Below are positions 5,136-6,364 of a stretch of DNA of 6,364 bases, piece after piece. The DNA is from an uncultured Ruminococcus sp. (GTDB lineage Bacteria; Bacillota; Clostridia; Oscillospirales; CAG-382). Each line of letters starts with the position of its first letter. Position 1 is the stretch's first letter. A model generated the notes under the pieces. That model saw only the letters and a list, made by a program, of their open reading frames with translations, was not told the origin of the DNA and did no database searches. The DNA is taken from assembly GCA_902783535.1 (NCBI GenBank), contig CACZRJ010000081.1, positions 1 to 6,364 on the forward strand, read 5' to 3'. A program made the position numbers and the translations under genes.

Positions 5136-6362
5136 ATGGAAAACAACAACATTCGAAGCAATCAGGCCATCTACCGGATCATGGAGCAGCTGCTCGAGGT
5201 CGACCGGCTGGAGGACGCGCTTTCCGGCGCCCTGACGGCCATCGTCGACATTCTGGACAGCGAAGCCGGCGCGATCTGGATGCTGGACCCGAAGACGGAC
5301 CGGCTGCATCCGGTCTTTCACATCGGACCGGCGGACATCACGAACGTCAGCGTCGAGAACGGCGTCGGGACGGAAGGTCTCGTAACGAAAACGGGAAAGC
5401 CGATCATGCTCACCGACTGCGAGGGCGACCCGCGGTTTTCCGGAACGCTCTTCGACGACCAGGGACTCAAGGCGAAGAGCCTCATCTGCGTTCCGCTCAA
5501 CAACATGCGCGAGGTCATCGGATGCGTCGAGATCATCAACAAGAAAGACGGAAGGTCCTACGACGCTTCGGAGCTCGACCTCTGTGAGAAAATGGCGTCC
5601 CTCGCCGCGATCACGATCGACGAGAAAGGCCTGAGCACCGACTTCGAAGGCGAGCAGAAGCGCGTCATCATCAAACTCGAGAACATCATCAAGGAATTCC
5701 CTTCCGGAGAAGGCGTGTCCAGAGTCCTGAAGGGGATCAATCTGGAGATCTACGAAAACGAGTTCGTCGTGGTCCTCGGAGAATCCGGATGCGGTAAATC
5801 CACGATGATGAACATCATCGGCGGCATGGACTTCCCGACGGACGGAAAGCTGACGATCGAGGGAAAGGACTTCTCCCGTCCCACGGACGCCGAACTGACC
5901 GAATACCGCCGGAACTACGTCGGATTCGTCTTCCAGTCCTACAACCTCATGCCCAACCTGACCGCGCTTGAAAACATCGACTTCATCGCCGAGATCAGCA
6001 AAGATCCCATGAAGAGCGAAGACGCGCTCCAGAAAGTCGGTCTGCTGGACAAGGGAGGCAACTTCCCCGCGCAGATGTCGGGCGGACAGCAGCAGCGCGT
6101 TTCCATCGCGCGCGCCCTCGTCAAACAGCCGAGGGTCATCCTCGCGGACGAGCCTACGGCGGCGCTGGACTTCCAGACCGGGCAGGAGGTGCTCCGCGTG
6201 TTCGAAGACATCGTCAAAACGAACGGAACGACCGTGCTCATGATCACGCACAACGCGGAGATCGCGAAAATGGCCAACCGCGTCATCAAGCTGAGAGGCG
6301 GACGCGTCTCGAGCATCAAGACGAACATGCACCCGCTGACGGCGGACGAGATCTCCTGGTGA
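5136..6362 (+). CDS. GAF-domain / ABC transporter ATPase fusion (MacB/LolD-like)
   Basis: A 408-residue cytoplasmic protein. Residues about 12-165 form a GAF domain: helix MEQLLEVDRLEDALSGAL, AGAIWMLD, GVGTEGLV, a VPL strand and GCVEIINKK; N135-K136, Y142 and E146 resemble a partial NKFDE motif seen in ligand-binding GAF domains. After a short linker, about 177-396 is a complete ABC ATPase: Walker A GESGCGKS (215-222), Q-loop Q267, signature MSGGQQQRV (314-322), Walker B VILADEP (334-340), D-loop ALD (343-345) and switch H372. The sequence around FQSYNLMPNLTALEN is typical of MacB/LolD-type ATPases that pair with FtsX-like permeases. ATP hydrolysis is therefore expected to drive a membrane partner, possibly gated by a ligand or protein sensed by the GAF domain (inference). 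GGAGGA (5121-5126) is 9 bases before the ATG. The stop is 2 bases from the window end, so the permease, if adjacent, is outside. Confidence 0.92.
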   Translation: MENNNIRSNQAIYRIMEQLLEVDRLEDALSGALTAIVDILDSEAGAIWMLDPKTDRLHPVFHIGPADITNVSVENGVGTEGLVTKTGKPIMLTDCEGDPRFSGTLFDDQGLKAKSLICVPLNNMREVIGCVEIINKKDGRSYDASELDLCEKMASLAAITIDEKGLSTDFEGEQKRVIIKLENIIKEFPSGEGVSRVLKGINLEIYENEFVVVLGESGCGKSTMMNIIGGMDFPTDGKLTIEGKDFSRPTDAELTEYRRNYVGFVFQSYNLMPNLTALENIDFIAEISKDPMKSEDALQKVGLLDKGGNFPAQMSGGQQQRVSIARALVKQPRVILADEPTAALDFQTGQEVLRVFEDIVKTNGTTVLMITHNAEIAKMANRVIKLRGGRVSSIKTNMHPLTADEISW

Positions 6363-6364
6363 CG

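Noticed and set aside
5025..6332. A 435-codon minus-strand open frame opposite the GAF-ABC gene.
   Set aside because: The plus strand holds all GAF and ABC motifs; the antisense product has low-complexity V/D/R composition and would end inside the terminator.

Overview
The window looks like a Gram-positive, anaerobic, plant-polysaccharide-using Clostridia-type bacterium of moderately high GC, probably an uncultured gut or rumen lineage. This rests on a secreted protein with a type I dockerin, sigma-A promoters close to textbook consensus, GGAGG-type ribosome sites, strongly C/G-ending codons and a cytosolic GH27 alpha-galactosidase. The lineage is an inference; no marker gene is present.

Layout. 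Left part, minus strand (1-2537): a 662-residue secreted protein (discoidin-like domain, internal dockerin, large unassigned C-terminal region), then a 100-residue three-helix membrane protein 3 bp downstream, then after a 129-bp gap the first 37 codons of another secreted protein that runs off the window edge. Centre (2538-2781): a 244-bp divergent control region with one near-perfect sigma-A promoter firing each way. Right of it, plus strand (2782-4992): a three-gene operon of a Sel1-repeat protein, a GH27 alpha-galactosidase without signal peptide, and a 72-residue zinc-ribbon protein that overlaps the galactosidase by 8 bp; it ends at a strong intrinsic terminator. Far right (5136-6362): a fusion of a GAF sensor domain to a MacB/LolD-type ABC ATPase, with its own promoter whose -35 box lies in the terminator's 3' arm. 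Its stop codon is 2 bases before the window end, so its expected permease partner is not visible.

How the genes may work together (inference): the divergent pair couples an outer, possibly cell-surface or cellulosome-like carbohydrate-associated protein with intracellular hydrolysis of alpha-galactosides imported as oligosaccharides. The Sel1 and zinc-ribbon proteins have no assigned role in this pathway. The GAF-ABC unit is transcriptionally separate and probably starts an export or resistance-type ABC operon.

No RNA genes, insertion sequences, CRISPR arrays, or frameshifted genes were seen. The most unusual items are the GAF-ABC ATPase fusion, the Sel1/GH27/zinc-ribbon operon, the CNWG substitution in the GH27 sugar pocket, a possible hairpin-bridged Shine-Dalgarno before the left-edge gene, and the promoter nested in a terminator. 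None amounts to a demonstrated new system.
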